Origin: Firm-04 sp045600205
Lineage (GTDB): Bacteria; Bacillota; Clostridia; Oscillospirales; Ruminococcaceae
DNA: 25,044 nt
Direction: 5' to 3'
Assembly (NCBI GenBank): GCA_045600205.1
Contig: JAZRXM010000032.1
Location: 1-25,044 of the forward strand
In this document: positions 23,124 through 25,044 of the stretch, piece after piece
How positions within the stretch are numbered: position 1 is the first letter of the stretch
How the letters are laid out: each line of letters begins with the position of its first letter
Notes under the pieces: model-generated
Database searches by the model: none
Told to the model about the DNA's origin: nothing
What the model saw: only the letters and a program-made list of their open reading frames with translations
Made by a program: the position numbers and the translations under genes

Positions 23124-23253
23124 AGGGATTCCTCCTTGTTTCAATCTGTTTTTTGGAAATGCTGTTTTTGGGCATTTCGAATGAACGGTAGGGGAGTGCT
23201 GTTGAAATTTGCGACTGTTCAATCAGTCACGCCCGACTTTATTTTATATTTAT

Positions 23254-23283
23254 ATTATAGCATATATATTGTTGAAAAAACAA
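23254..23283 (-). promoter_or_regulatory. Promoter of the caspase-like gene
   Basis: On the minus strand, an extended -10 TGC-TATAAT (23254-23259) is preceded at 18 nt by TTGTTT (23278-23283). The predicted leader is about 120 nt. The -35 region overlaps a short inverted repeat, TTGTT...AACAA (23269-23283). Confidence 0.6.
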
Positions 23284-23534
23284 TTGACTTATTCAACGAA
23301 TATATCTGTTGATACTAAACACAATCGACAGAAACCAATCTTTTTCCCCCTCATATGCGAGAGTGATTCTGCAATTGCTTGTTCGAATTTCCATCTTCTT
23401 TTTACAGTTTTCTTCAACCGTAAGGGTGAAGTGCTTTATATATCCCGCTTTTGGCGGGATGTGATGAAAATGAGTGAAAGCCTTTTATTTCTGCTCCATT
23501 ATGAATGCATCGCAGATACAACTATTATCCATTA
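23284..23534. other. Intergenic region, no supported gene
   Basis: It holds a small hairpin (ATCCCGC 23442-23448 with GCGGGAT 23454-23460) with no T-tract on either side. The plus-strand frame across the region has no ribosome site or recognisable product. Confidence 0.45.
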
Positions 23535-23568
23535 AAAACGGACAGAGCCGAAGCCCTGTCCGTTTTTG
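23535..23568. terminator. Terminator of the Thr-rich dockerin-type gene (bidirectional)
   Basis: AAAACGGACAG (23535-23545) pairs with CTGTCCGTTTT (23556-23566) around a 10-nt loop, with T-runs on both strands. It begins 2 nt after the minus-strand stop codon. Confidence 0.85.
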
Positions 23569-25044
23569 TTATGGATTGGATTCATCGAGTTCCTCCGGGA
23601 AGTCGAAGCCCGCGGCGTAGAGCCATGATTCGTGGTCCGGTTCTTCGCCCATTATTTCAACATACGCAAAGTAGCGCAGAATCGAGGTCGCATCGTATTC
23701 GGTGAGGTTGTAGAAGTACGCATACATAGCGTTTCCGAAGTCCGGATGGCTTTCGTCCTCCATGCCCATTGGTTTCGCAACGTCGCTGAGGAAGAATGCG
23801 AGCGACTGGAGATCCGCATCGGGGTGCAGTTTGTAGTACTCGTGACCCAGAAGCGAGATCGAAACATAGAATTCAAGGACTTTGGTTGCGTCGTATTCCG
23901 AGACCTGTTCATCGAGTGTGGTATCGCCTTTCATGCCGATGAAGATCTGGAAATCGCCGACCGGAATGGTATCGCCCTCGCCGATGATGAAGTCGGGATC
24001 CGATGCCTTTGAGGAGTCGAAGGAAACGGGGACGGTAAAGATGTGTTTTTCGGGTTCGAATACACCGACCGTATGCTCAACGGTAGCATAGACCGCCTTT
24101 GGGGATGGGATATCGGGCATACACAAATCGGTGATATTCTGAGTCTTGACTGTCTTTTCGGCAGCGAAACCGTTCTCGTCCACGATGTTGCCCTGTGCGT
24201 CCTCGAACCACTTTTCGACTGTCATCATGACCTGCATACCATTCAGACCATTCGGGATATCATGGAATGTGCGGTCATCGTGCGACCAGTAGAATACGCG
24301 GTTGGGACCTTGGAAATTGATGGAATAGCTGCTCTTAGCCACAACGGTTGTGGTCGAGCTGACGGTGGTTGTTGTCGTGGTTGTCTGCCCGCTCGTGGAG
24401 GTGACCTTCGCGCTTGTAGAGGTAACTGCCGTAGCAGCAGTGGTCTTAGCCGTTGTGGAGGTGACCCCCGGGCTTGTGCTGGTGACTGCCGTAGGAGCAG
24501 TGGTCTTAGCCGTCGTGGAGGTGACCTTCGTGCTTGTAGAGGTGACTGCCGTAGTCGCAGTGGTCTTAGCCGGGGTGGAGGTGACCTTTGTACTTGTGCT
24601 GGTAACCGCCGTAGTCGCAGTGGTCTTAGCCGTCGTGGAGGTGACCTTTGTACTTGTGCTGGTAACCGCCGTAGTCGCAGTGGTTTTAGCCGTCGTGGAG
24701 GTGACCTTCGTACTTGTGCTGGTAACCGCCGTAGCAGCAGTGGTCTTAGCCGTCGTGGAGGTGACCTTCGTACTTGTGCTGGTAACTGCCGTAGCAGCAG
24801 TGGCCTTAGCCGTCGTGGAGGTGACCTTCGTACTTGTGCTGGTAACTGCCGTAGCAGCAGTGGTCTTAGCCGTCGTGGAGGTGACCTTCGCGCTTGTGCT
24901 GGTAACTGCCGTAGTCGCAGTGGTTTTAGCCGTTGTGGAGGTGACCTTTGTACTTGTACTGGTAACCGCCGTAGTCGCAGTGGTTTTAGCCGTCGTGGAG
25001 GTGACCTTCGCGCTTGTAGAGGTAACTGCCGTAGTCGCAGTGGT
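23569..25044 (-). CDS. Secreted-type protein with Thr-rich repeat linker and degenerate dockerin, 5' end outside window
   Basis: The frame stays open from the stop at 23569 to the right edge, giving at least 491 residues; the start lies beyond the window. A GTG at 24342 could be mistaken for a start, but it has no ribosome site and the Thr-rich frame continues upstream without a stop. The visible N-terminal ~225 residues are 20-residue Thr/Ser/Ala/Val/Lys repeats, a flexible and probably glycosylated linker. A globular part follows (from SSYSINFQGPNRVFYWSHDD to about VGDFQIFIG). The C-terminus carries two dockerin-like helices, YDATKVLEFYV and YDATSILRYFAYV. The preceding calcium loops are eroded (GDTTLDEQVSE; FYNLTE), and ~60 residues separate the halves. 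It is likely a surface or cellulosome-associated protein whose catalytic or binding module lies upstream. Dockerin function is doubtful. Confidence 0.75.
   Translation of the reverse strand, partial: TTATTAVTSTSAKVTSTTAKTTATTAVTSTSTKVTSTTAKTTATTAVTSTSAKVTSTTAKTTAATAVTSTSTKVTSTTAKATAATAVTSTSTKVTSTTAKTTAATAVTSTSTKVTSTTAKTTATTAVTSTSTKVTSTTAKTTATTAVTSTSTKVTSTPAKTTATTAVTSTSTKVTSTTAKTTAPTAVTSTSPGVTSTTAKTTAATAVTSTSAKVTSTSGQTTTTTTTVSSTTTVVAKSSYSINFQGPNRVFYWSHDDRTFHDIPNGLNGMQVMMTVEKWFEDAQGNIVDENGFAAEKTVKTQNITDLCMPDIPSPKAVYATVEHTVGVFEPEKHIFTVPVSFDSSKASDPDFIIGEGDTIPVGDFQIFIGMKGDTTLDEQVSEYDATKVLEFYVSISLLGHEYYKLHPDADLQSLAFFLSDVAKPMGMEDESHPDFGNAMYAYFYNLTEYDATSILRYFAYVEIMGEEPDHESWLYAAGFDFPEELDESNP
24421..25044 (-). 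repeat. 60-bp tandem repeat encoding a Thr/Ser-rich linker
   Basis: Ten full 60-bp units and part of an eleventh follow each other without gaps. A diverged unit at about 24361-24420 joins the globular domain. Units differ mainly by synonymous or conservative changes (for example AGCA/GTCG, CTTCGTA/CTTCGCG). The period preserves the frame, so copy number can vary without frameshift. The array continues past the window edge. Confidence 0.95.

Larger units (their letters stand above)
15888..23197. repeat. Dispersed polar octamer CAGGGGAG
   Basis: Exact copies occur on the minus strand at 15889, 17155, 17746, 17930 and 19490, and on the plus strand at 20356, 20403 and 20972. One-mismatch copies follow the same rule: minus at 18330 and 19753, plus at 20525, 21678 and 23189. 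Copies lie both inside genes and between them. The most common extended form is GCAGGGGAGT. Confidence 0.6.

Noticed and set aside
23209..23535. 108-codon plus-strand frame between the caspase-like and Thr-rich genes
   Set aside because: It starts inside the caspase gene leader, has no ribosome site and no protein-like composition.
24340..24342. GTG as start of a 257-residue protein
   Set aside because: The frame is open upstream through the Thr-rich repeats to the window edge, and no ribosome site precedes this GTG.

Overview
The window looks like DNA from a Gram-positive gut or rumen Firmicute, most likely a Ruminococcus-type member of the Oscillospiraceae (inference). The signs are dockerin-type calcium-binding repeats on secreted proteins, strong AGGAGG ribosome binding sites, near-perfect TTGACA-17-TATAAT promoters, a large InlB-repeat surface protein and a BspA-like repeat protein. 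The replication and partition genes in the second half suggest that the window lies on a plasmid, megaplasmid or chromid, or spans an integrated plasmid. Sequence alone cannot decide which.

Region 1 (1-4.1 kb) is a MarR-type regulator followed by the two halves of a heterodimeric ABC exporter, all on the minus strand. A perfect CTAAC-3-GTTAG palindrome lies just downstream of the regulator's -10 box, and a near copy lies before the first exporter gene. This is a self-contained drug-responsive efflux operon. Region 2 (4.4-11.3 kb) holds two divergent secreted-protein genes: a BspA-like (DUF285) repeat protein with a C-terminal dockerin, and a 1680-residue InlB/MucBP/Cna-B-like surface protein with an unusual internal Cys/His-containing duplication. 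Region 3 (11.4-14.2 kb) is a two-gene operon with a long leader. It encodes a ribose-type substrate-binding lipoprotein without permease or ATPase, then a two-pass membrane sensor with a degenerate GGDEF domain (SGHEF).

Region 4 (14.2-22.0 kb) is a plasmid-like replication module. It contains a small membrane protein, a promoter-to-terminator cassette that may be a ~215-nt RNA, a primase-helicase fusion, an origin with fourteen 19-bp iterons plus one degenerate copy, a replication-initiator-like protein, AT-rich TGTGTAT/ATACACA repeats, and a ParA/ribbon-helix-helix partition pair. An octamer, CAGGGGAG, is strongly enriched here and switches strand at about 19.8-20.3 kb, as a leading-strand polarity motif would. 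The module is bracketed by two near-identical hairpins (14.14 and 21.97 kb). Just inside the right one is a dockerin-gene remnant.

Region 5 (22.0-25.0 kb) holds a caspase-like cysteine peptidase with an FN3-like N-terminus and an EF-hand/dockerin-like C-terminus, and the 3' part of a secreted-type protein. That protein has a Thr/Ser/Ala linker of 20-residue repeats and a degenerate dockerin, and it runs off the right edge.
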